Assembly: GCA_036389695.1 (NCBI GenBank)
Contig: DASVWG010000083.1
Coordinates: forward strand, 1 to 11,755
DNA length: 11,755 bases
DNA from: JALZHR01 sp036389695
Lineage (GTDB): Bacteria > Acidobacteriota > Blastocatellia > Pyrinomonadales > Pyrinomonadaceae
Direction: 5' to 3'
Each line of letters opens with the position of its first letter. The first letter of the stretch is position 1. Shown here piece after piece: positions 1 through 7,190 of this stretch. The notes under the pieces are model-generated. The model was not told where the DNA came from. It searched no databases and worked only from the letters and a program-made list of their open reading frames with translations. Position numbers and translations under genes: made by a program.

Positions 1-933
1 CTGGAGCTTGTCACGCCTTTTCTTAATCCGAAAACGGCGAGAATCATTCCGATTGACCGCTCGCACGTTCCCGAACGCTTCGGGCTTTTTACGATTATCG
101 TTCTGGGCGAAGCGGTTATCGCGACGGCAAACGGCGCGGCACGAGTCGAATGGAATCCAGCGACGATTACGACGGCGAGTCTCGGTTTTGCGATGGCGGC
201 TTGCATCTGGTGGATAAATTTCGATTTTGTCGAAGACAGCGCCGTCACTTCCAAAACGCTCTGGCGGCGCGTCTTTTATCTTTACGGTCATCTTTTTATC
301 GTCGGCAGCATCGTCGCGATCGGCATCGGCGTCGAACACGCGATAAAGGAAACGGGCGAAGCGCGCCTGCACCTGCCGACGCTCGCGCTGCTGTGCGGCG
401 GCATCGCCGTCTATCTCGCCGTCATCACGATAATTCGCCTCGTGACGGGCGTTTGCAACCTGATTTATCCGCGCCTCATCGCGATTGCCGCTTCGCTTTT
501 GATTTTATATTTCGGTCAGTTCGCGCCGCCGCTCGTCGTGATGATTTTATTATTACTCATGATGGTCAGCAGTATCTGGGTGGAAAGTTTTTATTTGGAA
601 GACGAGACGGAAACCGCAGGCGCGCCGCATTTAGAGCCTTGCCCGCACGCCGAGGAGATACAAACTTACGAGCCGCGCAGCGCCGACGGCTGCGAAGAAT
701 GCGTCAAAAATAATTACAAATGGGTTCACCTGCGGCTTTGTCTGAGCTGCGGACACGTCGGCTGCTGTGATTCTTCCGTTCACAAGCACGCGACAAGGCA
801 TTTTCACGCCAGCCGGCATCCCGTGATGGCTTCGCTGGAAACGGGCGAAAATTGGGCTTGGTGCTACGCCGACGAAAGATTCGTGCCGCTTCCGAAACCG
901 GTTGGAAATGAACGGAGCGAAACGGTAAAATAA
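1..933 (+). CDS. LtrA-family membrane protein with C-terminal UBP-type zinc finger (5' partial)
   Basis: The reading frame is open from base 1 to the TAA at 931-933 (310 residues visible), so the N-terminus lies outside the window. The motif HVPERFGLFTIIVLGEAVI (about residues 22-40 of the visible part) is the family signature of 'low temperature requirement A' (LtrA) membrane proteins, and several hydrophobic segments follow up to the stretch ending MILLLLMMVSSIWVE (about residue 195). After the last helix comes a UBP-type zinc finger with the expected ligands: CPH, CEEC, WVHLRLCLSCGHVGCC and a histidine cluster HATRHFHASRH. UBP fingers bind the free C-terminus of ubiquitin in eukaryotes; the role of the bacterial copies is not known to me. 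LtrA function is poorly defined. The finger should face the cytosol if it binds zinc in a reduced state (inference). The fusion is the odd feature: LtrA proteins as I know them lack it. A same-strand paralogue of the finger follows downstream. Family assignment is firm; biochemical function is unknown. Confidence 0.9.
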   Translation: MELVTPFLNPKTARIIPIDRSHVPERFGLFTIIVLGEAVIATANGAARVEWNPATITTASLGFAMAACIWWINFDFVEDSAVTSKTLWRRVFYLYGHLFIVGSIVAIGIGVEHAIKETGEARLHLPTLALLCGGIAVYLAVITIIRLVTGVCNLIYPRLIAIAASLLILYFGQFAPPLVVMILLLLMMVSSIWVESFYLEDETETAGAPHLEPCPHAEEIQTYEPRSADGCEECVKNNYKWVHLRLCLSCGHVGCCDSSVHKHATRHFHASRHPVMASLETGENWAWCYADERFVPLPKPVGNERSETVK

Positions 934-1030
934 AAGTGATAAGTGATAGGCGATAGGTGATGGGGAAAACATTTGTCATTGTTCAGTTCTCAGTTCTTCC
1001 TTATCACCTATCACCTACACTTATCACTTT
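934..1030. repeat. Inverted repeat made of GTGATAR heptamers
   Basis: The left arm is four tandem heptamers (GTGATAA 936-942, GTGATAG 943-949, GCGATAG 950-956, GTGATGG 957-963). The right arm is the reverse complement of the same series (TTATCAC 1001-1007, CTATCAC 1008-1014, CTACAC 1015-1020 with one base lost, TTATCAC 1021-1027), flanked by AAA at 933-935 and TTT at 1028-1030. The 37-base spacer holds a second tandem heptamer, CAGTTCT at 984-990 and 991-997. Transcribed, the arms could form a stem of nearly 30 pairs between the LtrA-UBP gene and the next gene. It could act as attenuator or mRNA stabiliser, or be a dispersed short repeat element; the sequence alone does not decide. Confidence 0.85.
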
Positions 1031-1037
1031 AAAAACT

Positions 1038-1313
1038 ATGGACAAATGCGAGCATTTAAGCGAGATAAAAGCCGTGACGCCGAGTGCCGACGGCTGCGAA
1101 GATTGTTTGAAAACGGGCAGCTGGTGGGTTCACCTGCGCCTTTGCGAAACGTGCGGGCACGTCGGCTGCTGCGACAATTCGCTGAATCGCCACGCGACCA
1201 AACATTTTCACGCGACCGAGCATCCGATTATCAAATCCTTCGAGCCGGGCGAAGATTGGGGCTATTGCTACGTCGACGATATGTTTTACGAAACGCTGCC
1301 GACGGTTTCATAA
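1038..1313 (+). CDS. Small stand-alone UBP-type zinc finger protein
   Basis: This 91-residue protein is almost entirely one UBP-type zinc finger. Candidate zinc ligands are C4 and H6 (CEH), C20 and C23 (CEDC), C36 and C39 (CETC), C44, H52, H56, H58 and H62. It is very similar to the C-terminal domain of the upstream LtrA fusion; both contain WVHLRLC, CGHVGCCD and HAT-HFHA followed by HP, which indicates tandem duplication. I chose the ATG at 1038 because the domain starts there. The frame is open upstream to about 957, but that extension would be encoded by the inverted repeat and its spacer. No Shine-Dalgarno is visible before the start. The next gene begins 4 bases after the stop. Small bacterial UBP-finger proteins are widespread and mostly uncharacterised; ubiquitin-tail binding is known only for eukaryotic members. 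Confidence 0.87.
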   Translation: MDKCEHLSEIKAVTPSADGCEDCLKTGSWWVHLRLCETCGHVGCCDNSLNRHATKHFHATEHPIIKSFEPGEDWGYCYVDDMFYETLPTVS

Positions 1314-1317
1314 AAAT

Positions 1318-2208
1318 ATGAAAAAGCCTGTAAAAATTCTGCTGCAAACGACCATTCCATTCACTGAAAACGATTGGCACATCGACAGGTTTTCGCTTCT
1401 GCGCGAGCATTTAGCCTCGCTCGAAGACGAAAACGGCGACGCGCTTTACGAAGTCGCGGCGCGCAACCGCGAAACGGACGAAGCCGGAAACGATAAAATT
1501 TTAAGCGTTTTGGACAAGACGGATTTTGACGAATTGTGGTTGTTTGCCGTCGATACGGGCGACGGTTTATCGAGAGCCGATTGCGAGGGAATCTCGCGTT
1601 TCCGCCAGCGCGGCGGCGGGATTTTTTCGACGCGCGACCATCAGGATTTGGGTTCTTCGCTCTGCACCGTCGGCGGCATCGGCGCGGCGCATTATTTCCA
1701 CTCGAAACAAAAAGACCCTGACGAATCAAGAAATTCACGCGACGACCGCGACACGAAAAACATCGATTATCCGAATTATCATTCCGGCAGCAACGGCGAT
1801 TATCAACGCATCGAAGCCGTCGATTCGATTCACGAGCTTTTGCAAAAACCGGACGGCAGCCCGATAGAATATTTTCCCGCGCACCCGCACGAAGGCGGCG
1901 TCGGCGTGCCCGCAGGCGAAAAATCGGCGCGCGTCGTGGCGCGTGGAAAAAGCAAGATTTCGGGAAAAGATTTTAATTTAATCGTGGCTTTTGAAAGAAG
2001 CGACGACACGCACGGCAATCATCTGGGGCGCGGCATCGCCGAATCGAGCTTTCATCATCTGGTCGATTACAACTGGGACACCGAAAAAGGCTGTCCCGGT
2101 TTTGTCGAAGAAGCGCCCGGCGACGGCTACCGGAAAAATCCCGAAGCCTTAAACGATATAAAAACCTACGCGGCGAATCTGGCAAGATGGCTCGCGCCCG
2201 TTCGGTAA
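1318..2208 (+). CDS. Conserved protein of unknown function, possible ThuA/GATase-like fold
   Basis: This 296-residue soluble protein has no signal peptide or membrane segment. The stretch around residues 68-108 (FDELWLFAVDTGDGL, then FRQRGGGIFSTRDHQDLGS) resembles the strand-turn-helix arrangement of ThuA-like and class I glutamine-amidotransferase-like proteins, in which a member of the pathway is read off as 'open the box, is it allowed to be here'. No clear catalytic Cys-His pair is evident to me. Other strongly patterned segments, likely conserved, are YPNYHSGSNGDYQRI (151-165), AHPHEGGVGVP (188-198) and AESSFHHLVDYNWD (241-254). The many His and Asp residues in these motifs would suit a metal or ligand site (inference). 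I recall similar proteins annotated as hypothetical in varied bacteria but cannot check. It starts 4 bases after the UBP-finger gene with no obvious Shine-Dalgarno, so it probably relies on the upstream transcript. The fold suggestion is tentative. Confidence 0.8.
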   Translation: MKKPVKILLQTTIPFTENDWHIDRFSLLREHLASLEDENGDALYEVAARNRETDEAGNDKILSVLDKTDFDELWLFAVDTGDGLSRADCEGISRFRQRGGGIFSTRDHQDLGSSLCTVGGIGAAHYFHSKQKDPDESRNSRDDRDTKNIDYPNYHSGSNGDYQRIEAVDSIHELLQKPDGSPIEYFPAHPHEGGVGVPAGEKSARVVARGKSKISGKDFNLIVAFERSDDTHGNHLGRGIAESSFHHLVDYNWDTEKGCPGFVEEAPGDGYRKNPEALNDIKTYAANLARWLAPVR

Positions 2209-2233
2209 ATTTCGCGCGAGCCGCGCTTGATTT

Positions 2234-3280
2234 ATGAAGAATTTTTCCGAAGCGGAAAAGCAATTGCTGATTGCCGCCGGCTGGTTGAAAAGCCGCTACG
2301 GCTTGATGGCAGGCTTCAGCGCCGACGCTGTTTCAAACGCCGAAAATCTCCGAAAATTCGGCGAAATCTGGTTCGGTAAATATCTCGTCGATTGGTCAGA
2401 GGCGTTTGAAAATCTGATTGCTGAAGATTATTTATCCGCAAGCGAAGGCGTTTTCGCGCTGACGGAAAAAGGAAATCTCGCCCGCCAAATCGTCGAAACG
2501 GAAAATCCTTTGTGGCTGTATGAATACGACAATTTTTTCGACGCGGCGATAAAAAGCGAGGCGCACGCGCTTTTTTGCGAAAAGGTTTACGGCAGAAATT
2601 TGTGCCAGCACGGCTTGGCTGACGTTTTTCAATTAAATAAACTGCTCGAAGCTTTGCAGTTAAAAACGGGCGAGCGCGTTCTGGATTTAGGCTGCGGCAA
2701 TGGCTTTATCACGGAATATCTGCAAGCGGAAACGGGCGCGTTTTTTCACGGCGTCGATATTTCCGCCGAAGCAGTCCGGCAGGCGCAAAGCAGGACAAAG
2801 AACGGGCGATTGACGTTCAGCGTCGGAAATATGAATCGTCTGCAATTCGAGCCGCACGTTTTCGATTGCGCCGTCGCGATAGACACGCTTTATTATGTGG
2901 ACAATCCGGAAGAAACTCTGAAACAAATCGTTTCGATTGTGAAAACCGGCGGGCGCGTCGGAATATTTTTTACGCAGTGGATTAACCATCTCGCCGCGCG
3001 GGAAAATTTACTGCCCGAAAACACGGATTTGGCAAAAATTTTGAAAAAATACGATTTAAAATTTCGGGCGCTCGATTTAACCGAAAATGAAGCCGAACAC
3101 TGGCGCAAAAAAGTCGAGGTTTTGGAAGAATTGAAACCGCGCTTCGAGCGGGAAGGAAATTTAAAATTGTATAATTACCGCTACAGCGAAGCGGCGCGTT
3201 ATGCGAATTGGGATTTAGCGCGGCGCAGTCGTTATTTTTATCATATAACATTGTCATCAAAGCATTTTTCGATTAACTGA
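2234..3280 (+). CDS. Class I SAM-dependent methyltransferase
   Basis: This 348-residue protein has a Rossmann-fold methyltransferase core from about residue 145. Motif I is VLDLGCGNGF (149-158), the acidic end of strand 2 is GVDIS (173-177), and the post-II and motif III region follows (GNMNRLQF, then DCAVAIDTLYYVDN). The core resembles ubiE/Methyltransf_11-type enzymes acting on small molecules. The first 100 or so residues are a helical extension containing LTEKGNLARQIVE, which looks like the end of a winged-helix or dimerisation domain as found in O-methyltransferases (inference). The C-terminal part (about 250-348) is rich in charged and aromatic residues and could form a substrate lid. 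The substrate cannot be named. It begins 25 bases after the previous stop and ends one base before the aldolase start, so cotranscription with the aldolase is likely. Confidence 0.88.
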   Translation: MKNFSEAEKQLLIAAGWLKSRYGLMAGFSADAVSNAENLRKFGEIWFGKYLVDWSEAFENLIAEDYLSASEGVFALTEKGNLARQIVETENPLWLYEYDNFFDAAIKSEAHALFCEKVYGRNLCQHGLADVFQLNKLLEALQLKTGERVLDLGCGNGFITEYLQAETGAFFHGVDISAEAVRQAQSRTKNGRLTFSVGNMNRLQFEPHVFDCAVAIDTLYYVDNPEETLKQIVSIVKTGGRVGIFFTQWINHLAARENLLPENTDLAKILKKYDLKFRALDLTENEAEHWRKKVEVLEELKPRFEREGNLKLYNYRYSEAARYANWDLARRSRYFYHITLSSKHFSIN

Positions 3281-3281
3281 A

Positions 3282-4316
3282 ATGATTGATTTACGAAGCG
3301 ATACAGTAACCCGTCCGACGCCCGCGATGCGGCGCGCGATGATGGAAGCGGAAGTCGGCGACGACGTTTACGGCGAAGACCCGACCGTGAATTTATTACA
3401 GGAACGCGCCGCCGAAATGTTCGGCAAGGAAGCCGCGCTTTTTGTGCCGACCGGCTCGATGGGCAATCAAATCGCCGTGAAGCTGCACACGCGGGGCGGC
3501 GACGAAATCATCATCGAAGAGCGCGGGCATATTTTTAATTACGAATTGGGCGCGCCTTCGTTCATTTCGGGCGTGATAGTGCGCCCCGTGCGCAGCGCGT
3601 CTCCGACCGGAATGCTGACGTGGGACGAAATCGCTCCGGCGCTGCACGTTAACCAGACGTATTACGTCTCGCCGACCGGCTTGATTTGTCTGGAAAACAC
3701 GCATAATTTCGGCGGCGGAAGCGTGATGACCGCCGCCGAAACGTCGGCAATCTGCGAAAAAGCGCATGAGCTGAATTTGCCCGTTCATCTGGACGGCGCG
3801 AGAATTTTCAATGCGGCGACGGCTTTAAACGAATCGGTCGCCGATTTATCGAAAAATTGCGATTCGGTGCAGTTTTGTCTTTCGAAAGCTCTGGGCGCGC
3901 CAATCGGCTCGATGCTTCTGGGCAAAAAAGATTTTATCGACGAGGCGCGCGTCTGGCGCAAACGGCTCGGCGGCGGAATGCGTCAGGTCGGCGTGCTGGC
4001 GGCGGCAGGACTCGTCGCGCTGGAAGAAACGCCGAAGCGGCTGCACATCGACCACGAAAACGCGCGGGCGTTGGCGGAAGGCTTGGCGAATCTGAAAGGC
4101 GTCTCGATTGACGCCGAAAAGGTCGTCACGAATATCGTGATTTTCGACGTTGCCGCGACGGGCAAAGCTCCGTCTGAAATCTGCGCGGAGCTTAAAGAAG
4201 AAGGCATTTTAGCCATCGGTTTCGGCAGCTCGATTCGGATGGTGACGCATTACGACATCTCGCGCGAAGACATCGAGAAAACGACAAAGGCATTAGCAGA
4301 AATTTTAGGAGAATAA
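3282..4316 (+). CDS. ltaE: Threonine aldolase (low-specificity L-threonine/allo-threonine type)
   Basis: This PLP-dependent fold-type I enzyme of 344 residues, normal length for the family, cleaves L-threonine or L-allo-threonine to glycine and acetaldehyde in the cytosol. It begins with the family hallmark MIDLRSDTVTRPTPAMRRAM and continues with GDDVYGEDPTVNLLQERAAE (26-45). The cofactor site is recognisable: FVPTGSMGNQIA (54-65), the conserved His in ERGH (83), the Asp/Arg pair in HLDGARIFNA (169-178) and the Schiff-base lysine K202 in LSKALGAPIGS. The segment KRLGGGMRQVGVLAAAGL is also typical. The ATG lies one base after the methyltransferase stop with no clear Shine-Dalgarno, suggesting coupled translation. 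The symbol ltaE follows the common name for this family; stereospecificity cannot be read from the sequence. Confidence 0.94.
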   Translation: MIDLRSDTVTRPTPAMRRAMMEAEVGDDVYGEDPTVNLLQERAAEMFGKEAALFVPTGSMGNQIAVKLHTRGGDEIIIEERGHIFNYELGAPSFISGVIVRPVRSASPTGMLTWDEIAPALHVNQTYYVSPTGLICLENTHNFGGGSVMTAAETSAICEKAHELNLPVHLDGARIFNAATALNESVADLSKNCDSVQFCLSKALGAPIGSMLLGKKDFIDEARVWRKRLGGGMRQVGVLAAAGLVALEETPKRLHIDHENARALAEGLANLKGVSIDAEKVVTNIVIFDVAATGKAPSEICAELKEEGILAIGFGSSIRMVTHYDISREDIEKTTKALAEILGE

Positions 4317-4317
4317 A

Positions 4318-4707
4318 ATGGACATCGAAGAAATCCGCCGCTTTTGTCTTTCGCTGCCGCACGCGACCGAAGACGTTAAATGGGGAAACGATTTGGCGTT
4401 CTCGGTCGGCAAAAAAATGTTTGCCGTGACCGGACTCGAAACGGCGGAGAACATTTCTTTATCGTTTAAATGCACGCCCGAAAAATTTGCCGAGCTGACC
4501 GAGAAAGACGGCATCATTCCCGCTCATTACGTCGCCCGCTATCACTGGGTGACGGTGCAGAAACCGGATGCGCTGAAATCGAGCGAGCTGAAAGATTTAA
4601 TCAAACAATCGTATGAGATGGTTTGGGAAAAGCTGCCGAAAAATCTGAAAAACAAAATCTCGCCCGGGCAAACGGCGGGAAAGGAAACAAAGGTCAAAGG
4701 CAAATAA
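4318..4707 (+). CDS. MmcQ/YjbR family protein
   Basis: This is a 129-residue protein of the MmcQ/YjbR family, which has a CyaY-like double-stranded-DNA-binding-like fold and unknown role. The usual family blocks are present: an N-terminal LSLPHATEDVKWGND (11-25), a core with FSVGKKMFAV (28-37), FKCTPEKFAEL (50-60), and PAHYVARYHWVTV (68-80) followed by a helix with LKDLIKQSYEMVWEKLP. The ATG is one base after the aldolase stop, and an AGGAG at 4307-4311 inside the aldolase end sits 6 bases before it, which supports this start. The last 20 residues are lysine-rich and low in complexity. It is the last gene of the + strand run, and a hairpin follows within 5 bases of its stop. Confidence 0.9.
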   Translation: MDIEEIRRFCLSLPHATEDVKWGNDLAFSVGKKMFAVTGLETAENISLSFKCTPEKFAELTEKDGIIPAHYVARYHWVTVQKPDALKSSELKDLIKQSYEMVWEKLPKNLKNKISPGQTAGKETKVKGK

Positions 4708-4728
4708 AACGCGCCGGATAATCCGGCG
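4700..4728 (-). terminator. Hairpin terminator between convergent operons
   Basis: CGCCGGAT at 4712-4719 and ATCCGGCG at 4721-4728 form a compact GC-rich hairpin. Read on the minus strand it is followed by GTTTTATTTG (4710-4701), a U-rich tail, so it best serves as intrinsic terminator of the minus-strand genes ending at 4763. On the plus strand the tail is TAAACAATC, much less U-rich, but the hairpin stands right after the MmcQ/YjbR stop and may also limit that transcript. Confidence 0.65.
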
Positions 4729-4762
4729 TAAACAATCATCGGCGTAGAATGAATACCTTCAA

Positions 4763-5686
4763 TTATCTGTCCTTGACATAGGTGTCTTTGATGATGAGCT
4801 TGCCCAAATGAATAATCGCCACTTCGGGCAGGTCTCTGACTTTTTTGTTAGGTCCGACAAATTCCGGAAATCTCGGTTCCTTTCCTTCGCGGTCGAGGAT
4901 TTCGTTTTGCGTGCGACCGTCGCCGCGAAAGTGTTCGAAGGCGCTGAGCTTTTCTTCCAGTAATTTACGATATCTCCAATCATCTCCGCCGCGCGCTTTA
5001 ATTTCGTAGTAAAAGAGATTTTTTATCCGCCGTTTGGCTTCTGCCGGGTAGTTGAGGACGAACGCTTTCTCCGTTTCAGAGCTGAAAAAAATTCTCTCGA
5101 CGGACGTTTCATTTTTATCGGAGTAGATACCCGCATTTTCAGACAGGCGATGAAAAAGCGAAAACATATTTTCCCAGGATGGAATATAGATTTTATTGTC
5201 CCATTCGCGCGGAAGATTTCCGTCTGTCAAGCCCTGCGCCGGAGAAACATTATCGGGATAGCGAAAGACGATGGCGACCATCTCCTCATTGAGCTGCCAT
5301 TTGATGATGTCTTCCGCCTCGTAACCGATATCGGCATAAATCTCCAGTAACGACCGCCCGTAAAAGCTCTCGGGACGAGTCAAAAAGACAAAAGGCTGAC
5401 CGCCCAGAAAAGCGTCCGTTTTATTCTGATTGCAGGTATCCAGAAGCTTGTTTTTCGGCGTGAGAATTTTCACGCGACGCGCCAGCCGAACAAAAAAACC
5501 GGTCGTGTGGCTTAGCCGGTCGTAATTGATTTTATCGCTCTTTGGATTACGAATAAGCTTGACGATTTCGCGCAATTTCGGCGATACCGATTCGCTGGAA
5601 TACAGAAGCCTGCGCTTTTCCGCCGCCGAAGTGTCGAAGCAAAGCAGCAGCAAGACTGAGAGCGAAAATACGTATCTTTTAACCAT
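4763..5686 (-). CDS. Exported protein of unknown function
   Basis: This 307-residue protein begins with a Sec signal peptide: MVKR, a hydrophobic core through LSVLLLLCF, and a likely signal peptidase I site after TSAA near residue 22. The mature part is soluble, charged and without transmembrane segments. Segments that stand out are DAFLGGQPFVFLTRPESFYG (91-110), where a heme- or metal-site cysteine is absent, IIKWQLNEEMVAIVFRYPDN (127-146), and a C-terminal half rich in Lys, Arg and Glu. Its ending, from about VRDLPEVAIIHLGKLIIKD, looks like a beta hairpin. I do not recognise the family. It lies 82 bases downstream of the metallo-beta-lactamase-fold gene in the same direction and could be the third gene of that transcript, but it has no convincing Shine-Dalgarno (GGGTTCTGACG precedes the ATG) and its export separates it from the two upstream cytosolic proteins. 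Confidence 0.8.
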   Translation of the reverse strand: MVKRYVFSLSVLLLLCFDTSAAEKRRLLYSSESVSPKLREIVKLIRNPKSDKINYDRLSHTTGFFVRLARRVKILTPKNKLLDTCNQNKTDAFLGGQPFVFLTRPESFYGRSLLEIYADIGYEAEDIIKWQLNEEMVAIVFRYPDNVSPAQGLTDGNLPREWDNKIYIPSWENMFSLFHRLSENAGIYSDKNETSVERIFFSSETEKAFVLNYPAEAKRRIKNLFYYEIKARGGDDWRYRKLLEEKLSAFEHFRGDGRTQNEILDREGKEPRFPEFVGPNKKVRDLPEVAIIHLGKLIIKDTYVKDR

Positions 5687-5768
5687 CGTCAGAACCCTGA
5701 TTTATTGAAGGGTCTTAAATGCTTTCGCGTAAATCAATTAGCTGACGTTCGGTAAGCGGCGGCGAGCA

Positions 5769-7190
5769 TTAATGTAAATCAATCGGAAAGTCTCTGCCCA
5801 ATTCGCCTCTTTCCAGTTGCTGCGTGGAAAAGTAATCGCTCTGTGCCTGCAAAGCTTCGACGAGCGAGACGCGCGGCACCTCGGTTTTCTTTTCAGAATC
5901 GCCGTGCTTGCCCTCCATCGTCGAAACAAAAGTCTGGAGACGTTTTTCGGCAGGCGCGGAATTCCTTTTTTTAAACATCTCCCAGAGCGATTTCGGGTTG
6001 GCGTTGCGGCTGCCGTGATGCCCGACCTTAAACACGTCGACATCTTCCAGAAGCTTTTTGAATTCGGGGTCGTTTCTGGCTTTGTCGAGCGCGTAAGACC
6101 AGTTTTCTATCTGCGCGTCGCCGGGAAAGAGTAATTTTTTACCGCCGACTTCAAACAGCAGAATGACGCTCGTATTATTCATCACGCTGTCGAGAATACG
6201 AACGATTTCAAGCATTTGTGCGCCTTGCATAGAATCCATCCGACGGATAAACCAGCGCGTGTGCGGCGGCATCAGGTGCGCCATCGAACGCGTGGCGACA
6301 TGCGCGAACAGAGGTTTCGACTGATTTTTGCTGACCGCTTTTCCCGCATCGGCGCTCAACTGCCAGAATTCAGCCGCATCCGAGCTGCGCATTTTGGTAA
6401 TTTTTTTCGATTGCTCGAGATTCGGCGGTCCAAGCACCCACACCTTAACGCCGGGCAATAAGTCACTGAGCTCCTTGCGCGGCTTGTCCAAATCGGCGCT
6501 GACGTAGAGCCCGCGCCCGCCCGCCGACATTTCTATCAAATTTTCAATCGCCGAACGGTTGCTGATATTGTCGTCGCCGAGAAAACCGAGCTGGTCGGCG
6601 AGTGCCGCCATTTCCCTGCTTCCGCTCTGCGTGCGCCCTTCTTTTTTGATTCTTTCAGCGACCGCTTTAATCATTTCGGCGACTGTCTGCATATCGCCCA
6701 GCGTGTCGGAAAAGGGGATTGTTTTGTCCTTTGTTTTGTCCGTGTCGTCCCTGGTAATAGTTACGGAGTTGGTTGCGTCAACCGGCGCGTTCGGGTCTTC
6801 CGTCCACGGCTGGATAACCAAATCGGGACTGCACTGGCGAATGATGTCGCCCGACGCATTGCGTTCTTCATTGGTGGCAAAACCGCTGATGTGGTCTTTG
6901 TGGCGATGCGTGGCGACGACGATATGCAGCTTCTCGTTACACCTCTGCCTGATGTCGTTTGCCACCTGCAGCATCAAATCAGACGGCGCGTCGTCGGGCT
7001 TGCCCGTGCTGCCGAAATCTATCAGTATGTGCCGCGCCTCAGCCCCGTAATGAAAAGTTAAAAGGAAACAATCGCCAAAGCCCATCTGGTAACTGCGCAA
7101 GGTCGCGCGGTCGGGTTTTGAATTTTTATTAATCGAGCCTGAATTGCTTTTTTGTTTCGCGCTACTGGTGTTTTTCGAGATAGTCGTCAT
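5769..7190 (-). CDS. ComEC-like metallo-beta-lactamase-fold hydrolase (stand-alone)
   Basis: This 473-residue cytosolic protein belongs to the metallo-beta-lactamase (MBL) superfamily and resembles the C-terminal MBL domain of ComEC/Rec2 DNA-uptake proteins, without the membrane channel. The N-terminal 27 residues are a Ser/Lys/Asn-rich tail. Domain landmarks are MGFGDCFLLTF (36-46), ILIDFG (55-60), the metal-binding THRHKDH (94-100, the HxHxDH motif), LLFPGDAQ (353-360, metal-bridging Asp357) and KVGHHGS (388-394, final His). An insertion of roughly 140 residues between about 105 and 245 is rich in charged residues. All core metal ligands I can place are present, so it should be active; phosphodiester or nuclease activity is inferred from the ComEC resemblance. 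The start overlaps the upstream peptidase gene by 29 bases and has AAGGAG 6 bases before it, so the two proteins are probably made together. Confidence 0.9.
   Translation of the reverse strand: MTTISKNTSSAKQKSNSGSINKNSKPDRATLRSYQMGFGDCFLLTFHYGAEARHILIDFGSTGKPDDAPSDLMLQVANDIRQRCNEKLHIVVATHRHKDHISGFATNEERNASGDIIRQCSPDLVIQPWTEDPNAPVDATNSVTITRDDTDKTKDKTIPFSDTLGDMQTVAEMIKAVAERIKKEGRTQSGSREMAALADQLGFLGDDNISNRSAIENLIEMSAGGRGLYVSADLDKPRKELSDLLPGVKVWVLGPPNLEQSKKITKMRSSDAAEFWQLSADAGKAVSKNQSKPLFAHVATRSMAHLMPPHTRWFIRRMDSMQGAQMLEIVRILDSVMNNTSVILLFEVGGKKLLFPGDAQIENWSYALDKARNDPEFKKLLEDVDVFKVGHHGSRNANPKSLWEMFKKRNSAPAEKRLQTFVSTMEGKHGDSEKKTEVPRVSLVEALQAQSDYFSTQQLERGELGRDFPIDLH

Noticed and set aside
934..1030. 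CRISPR array
   Set aside because: The repeats are 7 bases, contiguous and inverted, with no unique spacers and no cas genes in the window.
957..1037. N-terminal extension of the small UBP-finger protein
   Set aside because: The added residues would be encoded by the heptamer inverted repeat and spacer, while the domain itself begins at the ATG at 1038.
5691..5713. Hairpin ACCCT/AGGGT between the MBL-fold and exported-protein genes
   Set aside because: There are only five pairs around a 10-base loop and no U-run follows, so it is too weak to call a terminator or attenuator.
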